DNA of 63,458 nt from Acidobacteriaceae bacterium (GTDB lineage: Bacteria; Acidobacteriota; Terriglobia; Terriglobales; Acidobacteriaceae). Positions 42,451-51,142 of this stretch are shown here, piece after piece. The stretch covers positions 1-63,458 of the forward strand of contig DAHUXR010000011.1 of NCBI GenBank assembly GCA_027307045.1, read 5' to 3'. A model generated the notes under the pieces. It did not search any database. It saw only the letters and a program-made list of their open reading frames with translations, and was not told where the DNA came from. Position 1 is the first letter of the stretch, and each line of letters opens with the position of its first letter. Both the position numbers and the translations under genes were made by a program.

Positions 42451-43094
42451 CTTATTTTGCTATCAATAATTTAGCGGCTTGGTGTCCACCAAAAGAGAGG
42501 TTTCGATGTCCATCCGCGCAGTCTGGCGCGAAATTTTTTGGGACGGACAATCACGGCAATATTGCAACTCGGAAACGGTACCACTGCCAAAATTCGCATC
42601 AACGTTCTCAAAAAGTCAAAAGTGGACAGGCAATGAACGTGAAATCCCGTGCCATCCGTTATTGCTGACTGCGCTCAAGGAGTACAGAGCGGCAGGTTGG
42701 ATCGAACCCGCACACTCTGGTGTTCCCCGACAAGCCAGGGTAGCCGGATAGAAAATTTGAAAATGAGCTGAAAAAATTGCCTGCCGCGGTCAATTGCGGC
42801 AGGGCTGGGCTCGGCCACAGCGATCTTGAATCCACCATGGCCTTACCTTAAGTTCGTGCAGCACAAAGATATTCGGAAGCTGCCGGACAACCGCGAAATG
42901 GCAGAGCTGGCCGTGGAATCACTTGGGGTGCGAATCTAGAACCGCTCCCGACTTGGCCGTTCCGGCCAGACATGTGTATTCGAGCGGTTACATTTAGCGA
43001 TGTCACCGATCGATTACTTGCGAATTATTTTTTGTCCCTGATCGGTTACATGCTAAAATGATACTGATCGGTTACCTCGAAGGGGTTAAAGGCA
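42451..43094. other. non-coding or decayed DNA between tRNA-Leu and hipBA
   Basis: No intact gene is evident over 640 bases. One fragment at about 42830-42940 reads as credible protein (ILNPPWPYLKFVQHKDIRKL, then PDNREMAELAVESLGVRI) to a TAG, without a start, like the tail of a lost gene. Another, 42530-42640, seems split between two frames (DNHGNIATR then TTAKIRINVLKKSKVD). Base composition is lower in GC than the neighbours. No integrase or repeat of the tRNA end was found. The last 110 bases are the hipB control region. Confidence 0.5.
42982..43075 (+). promoter_or_regulatory. hipBA operator array and promoter
   Basis: Four half-sites of consensus GAKCGRTTAC lie in the same direction at 42982-42991, 43008-43017, 43040-43049 and 43066-43075. 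The starts are 26, 32 and 26 bases apart, so they form two like-spaced pairs. A TAAAAT -10 box at 43054-43059 falls between the last two, with TTGTCC at 43032-43037 as a weak -35. The hipB start is 20 bases after the last site. Antitoxin binding here would block the promoter, the usual HipB autoregulation. Confidence 0.65.
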
Positions 43095-43382
43095 ATGATT
43101 ATCCGTACACCCAATGATTTAGGAGCGCTCATTCGGGACCGCCGTATCAAACTCGGGCTCGACCAAATTTCTCTGGCAAAACGGGCCGGTACCAGCCGGA
43201 AGTGGCTCGTGGAAGTCGAACACGGAAAACCGCGCGCTGCCATCGGTCTCATCCTCCGTACACTCCGTGCGCTTGATGTCTCACTTAAGGTGAATGATGG
43301 GAGTAAGTCCAGGGGAATAGAGCATTTCAGTCCTTCCGTAGACATCGATGAGCATTTGGACAGACTCCGCAAGAAGCCATGA
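43095..43382 (+). CDS. hipB: HipB-type antitoxin, XRE family
   Basis: The 95-residue DNA-binding protein has a Cro/C1 helix-turn-helix (LGALIRDRRIKLGLDQISLA, then RAGTSRKWLVEVEHGK) as in HipB antitoxins, and a polar C-terminal tail. It neutralises the HipA kinase and represses its own operon. Its stop overlaps the hipA ATG as ATGA. Four ordered candidate operators lie directly upstream. Confidence 0.88.
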   Translation: MIIRTPNDLGALIRDRRIKLGLDQISLAKRAGTSRKWLVEVEHGKPRAAIGLILRTLRALDVSLKVNDGSKSRGIEHFSPSVDIDEHLDRLRKKP

Positions 43383-44659
43383 CGGACCAACTCATTGCTT
43401 TGCTGGAAGGCGTCGAAGTGGGCCGGGTGCTGCGGGACCGCAGTGGCCGATTCTCGTTTCGTTATGACGAAGGCTGGCAAGGCCATCCTGACGCCTACCC
43501 ACTTTCGCTTTCAATGCCGCTGGCCCTTTCCGAACATGGCCACGCTAAAATCGATGCCTTTCTGTGGGGGCTTTTACCGGACAATGAGAAGGTAATCGAT
43601 ACCTGGGCAAATCGATACCATGTATCCCCACGTTATTCCTTTGGGTTGATCTCCCATGTCGGAGAAGACTGTGCCGGTGCGATTCAGTTTGTCCGTCCCG
43701 AACGACTCCGCAAAATGCAAACCGAGAATGCCGCACAAGAGATTGCATGGCTAACCGAAGCGCAAGTTGCGGAGAGATTGCGTGATCTTCGGGCCGACCA
43801 CGCCGCGTGGCGGAGCCCGCGCGATACCGGGCAGTTCAGCCTTGCCGGCACCCAGCCTAAGACCGCCCTGATTTTGGAAAATGGAAAATGGGGAGTACCT
43901 TCGGGGCGCGTGCCCACGACGCATATTTTGAAACCGCCCACGGGAGAGTGGGACGGCCATGCAGAAAATGAACACTTTTGTCTTGAACTTGCGCGCGCAC
44001 TGGGTTTTACCGTGCCAAATACAACGGTCATGCGATTTGGCCAAGAGACGGCCATTGTGATTGAGCGCTATGATCGCACTCGCTTGGGAGGAAACCTGCT
44101 TCGCCTTCACCAAGAAGATATGTGCCAAGCACACGGCCTCCCCCCAACCCAAAAATATGAAAATGAGGGTGGCCCCAGCATCCAAGAAATTGTCGACCTT
44201 CTCCGTAGTCATTCGAGCCGTTCCGAGGAGGACATTCAAAGCTTCCTCGACGCGATCGCTTTTAACTGGTTAATTGCGGGCACGGACGGCCATGCCAAGA
44301 ACTATTCCATTCTGATTGGGGCCCGCGGGACTGTACGTTTTGCACCCCTATACGATGTCGCCAGTATTTTGCCCTACAAGAATATGAACGTCATGAAAGC
44401 GAAGTTGGCGATGAAAATTGGTGGCGTCTACAGCCTCCGCTACATCAGCCGGGGGCAATGGAAAAAACTTGCGACAGAACTGCGATTTGACTCTGAACGG
44501 CTACTCGCTCGTATCGCCGCCTTCGCGGAAGCCTTGCCAGAACATGCATTGGCTATTAAGAGACGTGTGCACTCGGAAGGCCTCTCGCATCCGCTCATTA
44601 CCAAACTGGCCAATGCAGTCACGGCTAGGGCCCTTCAATGTCGCAGAATATTGCAATAG
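43379..44659 (+). CDS. hipA: HipA-type serine/threonine kinase toxin
   Basis: The 426-residue protein has an N-subdomain 1 (residues 5-110, with FRYDEGWQGHPDAYPLSLSM), the HipA core opening QFSLAGTQPKTALI near residue 155, substrate loop HAENEHFCLELARALG, and the catalytic segment NWLIAGTDGHAKNYSIL followed by the metal-binding FAPLYDVAS. Known HipA kinases phosphorylate glutamyl-tRNA synthetase and cause dormancy. Length is normal and all key residues look intact, so the toxin should be active. Coupled to hipB by a four-base overlap; next to tRNA-Leu and decayed DNA. Confidence 0.93.
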   Translation: MTDQLIALLEGVEVGRVLRDRSGRFSFRYDEGWQGHPDAYPLSLSMPLALSEHGHAKIDAFLWGLLPDNEKVIDTWANRYHVSPRYSFGLISHVGEDCAGAIQFVRPERLRKMQTENAAQEIAWLTEAQVAERLRDLRADHAAWRSPRDTGQFSLAGTQPKTALILENGKWGVPSGRVPTTHILKPPTGEWDGHAENEHFCLELARALGFTVPNTTVMRFGQETAIVIERYDRTRLGGNLLRLHQEDMCQAHGLPPTQKYENEGGPSIQEIVDLLRSHSSRSEEDIQSFLDAIAFNWLIAGTDGHAKNYSILIGARGTVRFAPLYDVASILPYKNMNVMKAKLAMKIGGVYSLRYISRGQWKKLATELRFDSERLLARIAAFAEALPEHALAIKRRVHSEGLSHPLITKLANAVTARALQCRRILQ

Positions 44660-44831
44660 CCTGGGGGAGCTCCCCCATCCCAAAATGGAACCAATATCCC
44701 GCATAATTACGTGCTGCCAGACTGCCGAACGCCCCTTCATTCTTGGTAAAATACCCAGCATCCAGCTAGCTGTATTCCCGTCACAGGAATATTCCGGCAG
44801 CTAACAAACAACATCAGATTAGGAGTGAACT

Positions 44832-46763
44832 GTGTCCACCGCAACTGCTCAGGATTCTTTCCAATTCCAGGCTGAGACTACACAACTTCTTCATCTCATG
44901 ATCCATTCCCTTTACACGCAAAGGGAAATCTTTCTGCGGGAGTTGATTTCCAACGCCTCTGACGCCCTGGACAAGTTGCGCTTTGAAGCGCTGACGAATA
45001 CCGAACTGGTCCCGGACGGCCACAAGTATGAGATCAGGCTGAAGCCGGATGAGGCGAACCGCACGCTGACCATCAGCGATACTGGCATCGGCATGAGCCG
45101 CCAGGACCTGATTGACCATATCGGGACCATTGCAAGATCTGGAACGCAGGAGATGCGCAAGCGCATGCAGGAATCCCAGTCGGCGGAATCTGTTGCCGAT
45201 CTGATTGGGCAATTCGGCGTGGGCTTTTATTCCGCGTTCATGGTGGCGGACAAAGTTGCCATCATCACGCGCCGCGCCGGTGAAGCCACCGCCACACAAT
45301 GGGAATCGGCAGGCGATGGCAGCTACACTTTAGCGGAAGCCGAGAAGGCAAGCAGCGGCACGGACATTATTCTTCATTTAAAAAAGCCGGACGCAGAAAA
45401 CGGGATTGAAGACTATACCGATCGCTGGAAGCTCTCGATGATCGTCCACAAATATTCTGACTTTATTCCGTACCCGATCATTTATGAAGGGCCTCCCCAG
45501 GAGCCGGGCGAGCCGGAGTCCAAGGAAATCAAGATTGAAACCAAAACGCTGAATTCCCAGAAGCCGCTCTGGACGCGCCGGCGCGCGGAAGTCAGCGACA
45601 GTGATTACAACGATTTTTACAAGCACGTTGCCAATGACTGGACTGAACCGCTCAAGGTGCTGCCGCTCAAGGCGGAAGGCACGTTTGAGCTTGAGGCGCT
45701 GCTGTTTATTCCGGCGCAGGCCCCTCACGATCTTTTTTACCATGGCTCGGAATCCGGTCTTAAGCTTTATGCCAAGCGCGTAATGGTCATGGAAAAGTGC
45801 GAGGAAGTTTTGCCGCGCTATCTGCGTTTTGTGAAAGGCGTGGTTGATTCCAGCGACTTGCCGCTCAATATTTCACGGCAAAGGCTCCAGCAGGACCGCC
45901 ACATCACCCAGATCCGCAAATGGCTCACCAAGAAACTGCTGGAAGCTTTGGCCGAACTTAAGGAAAAGGAATCGGAGAAGTATCTGAAGTTCTGGTCGCA
46001 GTTTGGCAGGGCGATGAAAGAAGGAGTCAGCTCCGACTATGAAAACAAGGACAAGATACTGCCGCTGCTGCTGTTCGAATCGTCCCATGACGCGAAGGAA
46101 CTGACGACGCTGGGCGATTACGTTGGCAGGATGAAGCCGGAACAAAAGGAGATCCTCTATCTCACCGGCGAATCGCGCAAGGTGATCGAAAACTCTCCTC
46201 ATCTGGAAAGCGTGCGCCAGAAAGGCTATGAAGTCCTGTACCTGAGCGACCCGGTGGATGAGCTTATGGTACAAAGCCTGCATGAATTTCAGGAACACAA
46301 ACTCAAGTCAGTAACCAAGGGCAGGTTTGAGCTGGGAACTGACGAGGAGAAGAAGCAGGCTGAAGAACAGATGAAGCAAAAAGAGGAAGAGTATAAGAGC
46401 TTCCTGGAAGCCTGCCAGAAAAAGCTGGATGAATACGTCAAACAGATACGCGTTTCCAGCCGCCTGGTGGATTCGCCCGCATGCCTGGTGACGGAGGAGC
46501 ATGAATATAGTCCGCACCTGGAGCGGTTGTTGCAGAAAGGCAAGGGCGGAGGCCCAAAGCAACGCCGCATCATGGAACTGAATCTGGCCCATCCGATCAT
46601 CCAGAAACTGCACGACCGGTTTAAATCCAATAGCGATGATCCAACGCTGGGCGATTCGATTGAATTGTTATTTGAACTGGCCCTGGTGGCGGAAGGCTCG
46701 GAGATTGCGGACCCGGTCCGGCTCAACCGGCTGACTCTGGACTTGCTGCAAAAGGCGGTCTAA
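44832..46763 (+). CDS. htpG: chaperone HtpG (Hsp90)
   Basis: A 643-residue Hsp90. The N-terminal ATPase shows YTQREIFLRELISNASDALD, DTGIGMSRQDL and GQFGVGFYSAFMVAD; the middle domain has LFYHGSESGLKLYAKRVMVM and FVKGVVDSSDLPLNISR; the C-terminal dimerisation domain ends around LLQKAV. Without the eukaryotic charged linker and MEEVD tail, it is a bacterial HtpG. It starts at GTG 44832 with GGAG at good spacing. A lysine/glutamate-rich helix near residues 505-530 is slightly longer than usual. Confidence 0.96.
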   Translation: MSTATAQDSFQFQAETTQLLHLMIHSLYTQREIFLRELISNASDALDKLRFEALTNTELVPDGHKYEIRLKPDEANRTLTISDTGIGMSRQDLIDHIGTIARSGTQEMRKRMQESQSAESVADLIGQFGVGFYSAFMVADKVAIITRRAGEATATQWESAGDGSYTLAEAEKASSGTDIILHLKKPDAENGIEDYTDRWKLSMIVHKYSDFIPYPIIYEGPPQEPGEPESKEIKIETKTLNSQKPLWTRRRAEVSDSDYNDFYKHVANDWTEPLKVLPLKAEGTFELEALLFIPAQAPHDLFYHGSESGLKLYAKRVMVMEKCEEVLPRYLRFVKGVVDSSDLPLNISRQRLQQDRHITQIRKWLTKKLLEALAELKEKESEKYLKFWSQFGRAMKEGVSSDYENKDKILPLLLFESSHDAKELTTLGDYVGRMKPEQKEILYLTGESRKVIENSPHLESVRQKGYEVLYLSDPVDELMVQSLHEFQEHKLKSVTKGRFELGTDEEKKQAEEQMKQKEEEYKSFLEACQKKLDEYVKQIRVSSRLVDSPACLVTEEHEYSPHLERLLQKGKGGGPKQRRIMELNLAHPIIQKLHDRFKSNSDDPTLGDSIELLFELALVAEGSEIADPVRLNRLTLDLLQKAV

Positions 46764-46806
46764 GCCAGCTGGCCGATAGACGAAATTCTCAAGGAGAAAA
46801 AGCGCA

Positions 46807-47025
46807 ATGCCTGAAGAAACTGAAGATAAAACCATCTACAAAGTCGTGGTCAATCATGAAGAGCAGTATTCCATCTGGCCTGCTCATAGGGAAAACGCGC
46901 TGGGCTGGAAAGATGCGGGCAAGAGCGGCCCAAAGGCTGACTGCCTGGCCTATATCAAAGAGGTGTGGACTGATATGCGTCCATTGTCTCTGCGAAAGAA
47001 GATGCAGGAACAAGGGTTGCAGTAA
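46807..47025 (+). CDS. MbtH-like protein
   Basis: The 72-residue protein matches the MbtH family: [39 protein letters not shown], and [12 protein letters not shown] hold the invariant tryptophans and the NxEEQxSxWP motif. MbtH proteins bind adenylation domains of non-ribosomal peptide synthetases and help them fold or act. No synthetase gene is in the window; it sits 43 bases after htpG with AAGGAGAAA before its ATG. It may serve a synthetase elsewhere, or have a separate role. Confidence 0.92.
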   Translation: MPEETEDKTIYKVVVNHEEQYSIWPAHRENALGWKDAGKSGPKADCLAYIKEVWTDMRPLSLRKKMQEQGLQ

Positions 47026-47057
47026 TCTCAGCTGCCCGGACGCCGTTTTCTGTTCGA

Positions 47058-47075
47058 TTCAGGCGTGCGCCTGAA
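47058..47075. other. perfect stem-loop after the MbtH gene
   Basis: TTCAGGCG-TG-CGCCTGAA is an exact palindrome 33 bases after the MbtH stop. No T-run follows. The rest of 47026-47313 shows no gene. It may protect the htpG-mbtH message end or be an operator. Confidence 0.5.
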
Positions 47076-47313
47076 GGAACTGTTTGCGCGATAAATATAT
47101 CGAGCGCGCAAGGTTTTCCATGCGTGTGTTTTGGCGAGCAGTGTGTAAAGAAGCTTCCTCTGTTCGGCAATACTGCTCTGCCTGAATGTTGGCCGGCGTG
47201 TCTATCTGCGACTTTGTTCAGCTTCAGTCGGGTTTAAACTTCTGATTCTTGGCGCAAAAGTACGCCGCCCCCGCATCCCGGCGGAGGCCGAGCGTCATGA
47301 ATTATCTCGAACT

Positions 47314-47535
47314 TTAGAGCGCGTTCTTGCCGGCTCTTTTGGCTTTGGCCCAGCGTGCCTTCATCCGCATTGAAATGCTTCTTCTTCCCGCTTCACTCAT
47401 CTGGCCGCGTTTGCGCGGACCGGCAGTTGCGGAGGATGAGGCCCGTCGCGTGCGGCCTCCGGTGAGTGCTTCTATGGCAGCGACTACGCGATCCCGCTGC
47501 TCGGTGAGTGCTTCAATAATAGAGGGGGTGTCCAT
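47314..47535 (-). CDS. small basic protein of unknown function
   Basis: The 73-residue protein opens with IIEALTEQRDRVVAAIEALT, a short coiled-coil, and ends with a basic helix ISMRMKARWAKAKRAGK after a glycine/arginine/serine linker. Similar small proteins with a helix plus a KARWAKA end are common in acidobacteria and look like nucleic-acid binders, but I know no assigned function. A perfect TATAAT (minus strand, 47549-47544) ends eight bases before the ATG, with no ribosome binding site. Confidence 0.65.
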   Translation of the reverse strand: MDTPSIIEALTEQRDRVVAAIEALTGGRTRRASSSATAGPRKRGQMSEAGRRSISMRMKARWAKAKRAGKNAL

Positions 47536-47699
47536 GGCGTTGAATTATAAAACAACCCGCCATGTAAGGACATGGCTTTCAGATAGACCGACTCAAGGAA
47601 TATGAGTACGGACGGGAAGATTCGGCTCCAAGCGGACGCCAAAGAATGCAGAGAGAAAACAGTCACGAGCTGGCAACAGCCAATAGCCAATTGCCGCTG

Positions 47700-48152
47700 T
47701 TACTGCTTGCCGCCCGCTGTTCCTTCAATGCTGCGCGAGGCAGTAGTGCTGGGCGTCGCGGCAGGAAGGGCCTTGGGTGGGCCGTTAAGCAGCTCCGCGG
47801 AATAGTTTGGACCCAGTCCCAATTTAATCAGGGCGCGTGAGTCGGGCACAACTTTGGTTTGCCAGCCGTTGTCTCCCTGATATTTGATTAGGGCAGCCTG
47901 GGTGCGGGAATCCCATTCACCTGTAGGTTCGCCGGTCAAATAGTTCTGCCGGATCAGCGCCTGTTGGATCTCCGTTGCCCGCTCCGCGTTGATGCCTTGC
48001 TGGCCCTTTTTCTTCCATGAGGCTTTGCGTTTGGTCTTGTGGCGCCCGTGCCTGGCCGACTTACTCGCCGCCTTGGTTGAGGCCGGAGCGTACCCGGCGC
48101 ACAACACCATGGCAAAGCTTAAAACCACGAGTTTTTTAATGGCTAAACGCAC
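47700..48152 (-). CDS. exported peptidoglycan-binding-domain protein
   Basis: The 150-residue protein has a signal peptide (LVVLSFAMVLCAGYAPA), a very basic linker (RHGRHKTKRKASWKKKG), and one PG_binding_1 domain (residues 58-110: ATEIQQALIRQNYLTGEPTG, then WDSRTQAALIKYQGDNGW). These domains bind the cell wall. No catalytic domain is attached. The last 35 residues are proline/alanine/threonine-rich. Confidence 0.85.
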   Translation of the reverse strand: MRLAIKKLVVLSFAMVLCAGYAPASTKAASKSARHGRHKTKRKASWKKKGQQGINAERATEIQQALIRQNYLTGEPTGEWDSRTQAALIKYQGDNGWQTKVVPDSRALIKLGLGPNYSAELLNGPPKALPAATPSTTASRSIEGTAGGKQ

Positions 48153-48400
48153 CGACTCACCTCTAGAAAAAAATTGCTGACAAATCCTGGGTCAATTTCG
48201 ATCTCAAGCCTATCGGGTTCTGTATTGGCAAAAACCCTGCATCTGAACATCATCCCATGTTTGGATGCCGCTACGCCAGAAGATTGTTGTGCAGCTCGGG
48301 ATTACCGAAGTGCAATGGAATCAATGAATTCTGGTTTTTTTGTTGATTTTTTTGATAGTCGAACGACCCCGGTGCCCCGGCTAACGACCCCAAATCGGTA

Positions 48401-48434
48401 TTTCCGGGGCCGTCGTGAAAGACTGCCCCGGAAA
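48401..48434. terminator. strong stem-loop downstream of degQ
   Basis: TTTCCGGGGC at 48401-48410 pairs perfectly with GCCCCGGAAA at 48425-48434 across a 14-base loop. It begins 16 bases past the degQ stop. A T-run is lacking on the minus strand, so it may be a rho-assisted terminator or a message-stabilising hairpin. The remaining gap up to 48152 holds no gene, only T-rich tracts near 48335-48352. Confidence 0.5.
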
Positions 48435-48449
48435 GCTTTTGGTCCGGAT

Positions 48450-50090
48450 TTACGGCAGCGTGCCGGAAATGAATGAATTTCCGCCAGAAGCGCCCCGCCC
48501 TGAGTGGACAAGGAACACCACATCCTGCCCGCTCTTAAGTTGCGACGTGATCTTGCGGAAATCTTCTTCACTGTTGACTGGCTGTTTATTGATTTTCAGG
48601 ATGATCAGGCCGGGTTGCAGTTGCAGGTCGTCGGCAAACGAGCCCGGTTTTACGTCCACCACCTGCACGCCCTTGCCTTCCGCCGTGCCCATGCGCTCGG
48701 CCATTTCCGGAGAAACTGCCTTCACCGTAACGCCCAGCTTGGTCGGTGTGGGCTGGCTGCTGTCATCAGGGGTATCATCGCTGCTGCTCTGGTCGGTGCG
48801 GTCTCCAAAAAGCTTTTCCCTGTCCGCCACTACCACGGTCGCCTGCTTTTCCTGGCCGTTGCGCAGGTAAGTTAAGTTCAATTTATTGCCCGGATGGGTA
48901 GCCGAGATCAGGCTAACCAGCTCTTCGCCGTTCTTGATCGGCTTGCCGTTCACGGCCGTGATGGTGTCTTCACCCTGCAGACCGGCTTTGGCCGCCGGAC
49001 TATCCGGCCGGACATTGGTGATCGGCACGCCGTTTTTCGCGCCGTAAATGCGCAACACGGCCGGGTTCGGGACGGCGCTGAATTCCACGCCAATCGATCC
49101 GCGCGCAACTTTGTGGTTGCCCGTCCGCAACTGCTCATAAACATCGCGGACCACGTTGGACGGCATGGCAAATCCCACGCCCTGATACCCAAATGACTGC
49201 GTATAAATGGCCGTATTGATGCCGATGACTTCGCCGTTCATGCTTACCAGCGGCCCGCCGGAATTTCCAGGATTGATGGCCGCGTCAGTCTGGATAAAAG
49301 ATTGGAACTGGCGTCCTCCGGGGAGATTGCGCCCTTTGGCGGAAACAATGCCGGCGGTTACCGTTGCTTCCAGGTCAAACGGGCTGCCAATGGCCAGCAC
49401 CCAATCGCCTACGCTCATTTTGTCGGAATCGCCCAGCCGTGCCGCCGTTAGAGGCTTGTCTTTTGGCGGATCAATCTTGATCAGCGCCAAGTCGGTTTCA
49501 GTATCCACGCCTATGATCTTTGCGTCATGCAGCACCGTTGCCGGCTCGTCATAAAGTTTTACGCGGATGCGGTCAGCCTTATCCACCACGTGAAAATTGG
49601 TAATGATGTAACCGTTGCTGTTCAGGATTACGCCTGAGCCGAGCGAACGCTGGCGTCCACCACCGCCGCCGAAGGGGCTCTGCGGGCCTTGATCATCGTC
49701 ATCGCCGCCGGGGCCGGTCTGCGGTCCGCCCTGTTGTCCGCCAAAGAAGCGATCAAAGAAATCCTGGAATGGATCATCGCCGCCGTTGTCGCGCTGTCCG
49801 CGGTTGGGCATCCTGCCGCGCCGCCGCACTTTTGGCGTGGATTCCGTACTAACGTTGACTACCGCAGGTTCAACTGCCGTGGCCACCTGTCCGAAGGTGT
49901 TGCTCAGTTGCTGCGGTGATTGCATTGCCGGAAGCAGCGAGCCGTCAGGGCCCGAATAGCCTCTCACTTTGCCACGGCTCAGGACAGTGCCAATCAAGAT
50001 GCCGACCGTCAATGTCAACAGGATCGCCAGTGTGGAGAGCGCCCTTTGCGTGCGTATGCGTGACACCAGGGCGCCAAAACGCGAGTTCAT
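48450..50090 (-). CDS. DegQ/HtrA-type periplasmic serine protease
   Basis: A 546-residue protease anchored by an N-terminal membrane helix (TLAILLTLTVGILIGTVL). A glycine/aspartate/glutamine-rich stretch with GDDDDQ lies near residues 105-140. The trypsin-like domain has the catalytic histidine in NFHVVDKADRI, aspartate in TDLALIKIDPP and serine in INPGNSGGPLVSMNG; two PDZ domains follow (about 310-400 and 440-535). It acts in envelope protein quality control. The ATG at 50090 with AGAGGAAG upstream is preferred over one 34 codons earlier. Confidence 0.94.
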   Translation of the reverse strand: MNSRFGALVSRIRTQRALSTLAILLTLTVGILIGTVLSRGKVRGYSGPDGSLLPAMQSPQQLSNTFGQVATAVEPAVVNVSTESTPKVRRRGRMPNRGQRDNGGDDPFQDFFDRFFGGQQGGPQTGPGGDDDDQGPQSPFGGGGGRQRSLGSGVILNSNGYIITNFHVVDKADRIRVKLYDEPATVLHDAKIIGVDTETDLALIKIDPPKDKPLTAARLGDSDKMSVGDWVLAIGSPFDLEATVTAGIVSAKGRNLPGGRQFQSFIQTDAAINPGNSGGPLVSMNGEVIGINTAIYTQSFGYQGVGFAMPSNVVRDVYEQLRTGNHKVARGSIGVEFSAVPNPAVLRIYGAKNGVPITNVRPDSPAAKAGLQGEDTITAVNGKPIKNGEELVSLISATHPGNKLNLTYLRNGQEKQATVVVADREKLFGDRTDQSSSDDTPDDSSQPTPTKLGVTVKAVSPEMAERMGTAEGKGVQVVDVKPGSFADDLQLQPGLIILKINKQPVNSEEDFRKITSQLKSGQDVVFLVHSGRGASGGNSFISGTLP

Positions 50091-50207
50091 ACTTCCTCTT
50101 ACCTCCGGACTAAGTCTCCAATGATTATAAATCCAATACTCCCACCGGCTGGTGGATCGTTTTTGTTCTGGAGCGCTATCACTTAGACGCACAAACCAAA
50201 GGCAGCG

Positions 50208-51113
50208 TTATCCACCAGAGCTGGCCGGTGATTCCGCGCCGACCGGGTCGTCGTCCGGCTTCTCAACCTGTCCCAGAAGCTCGGAAACCAGCACGCCCCC
50301 AAGGATGAGCAATGCCCCCGCCCCGGCCCGAAAGCCAAGCCGCTCATGCAGATAGATGAAAGACGTGAGCCAGGCAAAGACCGGTTCCGTAGTGAAAATC
50401 AGCGCCGTATGGGTGGCAGGGGTAAACTGCTGTGCCCAGGATTGAACGCTGAAAGCAACTGCCGTGCACAGTACGCCGGTAATCAAAATTGCGGCGACTA
50501 GCGTAGGCGTCGCCCGTAAATAAGGATGTTCCAGCACTGGCGCGCTCAAAGTCATCAAAATGGCGGCCGTGCCAACTTGTAAGAATGCAACCTGCTCAAA
50601 AGGGAAGCGCTGGCTCGCCCGTCCGACAAAGATGACGTGGAATGTAAAGCAAATGGCGCAACCGACAGTGAGGACATCTCCCAGATTCACGTTGGCAAAA
50701 TCGGCCAGCCCACTGGCGCCGCCCGGTACGGTCATAAGAAACAAACCAGTCAACGCGAGCACGATTCCCGCCACGCGCCACACGTGAATGCGCACGTGCC
50801 AGATCGCGACAAGCGCCAAAGGCACCAGCACTGAAGATGTTCCGGTAAGAAATGCCGATTTCGATGGCGTTGTGAGTTTCAGTCCGCTTGTCTGAAACGC
50901 GTAGCCTGCGAACAGAAAGATCCCTGCAAGAACTCCACCGGTTAGGGCCGGCTTGGTCAGCACGGCAATTTTTTTGCGATAGAAAACGGCGAGCAATACC
51001 GCCGCCACAATCATGCGCGCAGAATTCAAAACCAGCGGAGAAGCGTCATTGAGCGCCGCTTTGACCAGCACGAACGTGCTGCCCCAGATGAAGGCGATCA
51101 TCACCAGCAGCAA
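50208..51113 (-). CDS. EamA/DMT-superfamily transporter
   Basis: The 301-residue membrane protein has ten hydrophobic segments in two EamA repeats: the first opens MIAFIWGSTFVLVKAALND, the second begins around VGCAICFTFHVIFVG, and the family end motif FTTEPVFAWLTSFIYLHERL is clear. Such proteins export metabolites or amino acids. It starts at TTG 51113 (alternative ATG four codons later), 30 bases after the ligase gene, so it may be third in the LigD-like operon. Its end is 115 bases from degQ's start. Confidence 0.9.
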   Translation of the reverse strand: MLLVMIAFIWGSTFVLVKAALNDASPLVLNSARMIVAAVLLAVFYRKKIAVLTKPALTGGVLAGIFLFAGYAFQTSGLKLTTPSKSAFLTGTSSVLVPLALVAIWHVRIHVWRVAGIVLALTGLFLMTVPGGASGLADFANVNLGDVLTVGCAICFTFHVIFVGRASQRFPFEQVAFLQVGTAAILMTLSAPVLEHPYLRATPTLVAAILITGVLCTAVAFSVQSWAQQFTPATHTALIFTTEPVFAWLTSFIYLHERLGFRAGAGALLILGGVLVSELLGQVEKPDDDPVGAESPASSGG

Positions 51114-51142
51114 ATGTGCTTTGAGCGAACGGGAAATGGTAA

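Noticed and set aside
42710-42740. GGATCGAACCCGCACACTCT as a possible antisense tRNA fragment or attachment site
   Set aside because: It matches the general T-arm pattern only and does not duplicate the tRNA-Leu 3' end.
42479-42751. 90-residue frame after tRNA-Leu
   Set aside because: Sequence looks like decayed DNA with protein-like bits in two different frames; not an intact gene.
48302-48571. 89-residue minus-strand frame after degQ
   Set aside because: It overlaps the 3' end of degQ and spans the GC-rich stem-loop; no start signal or domain.
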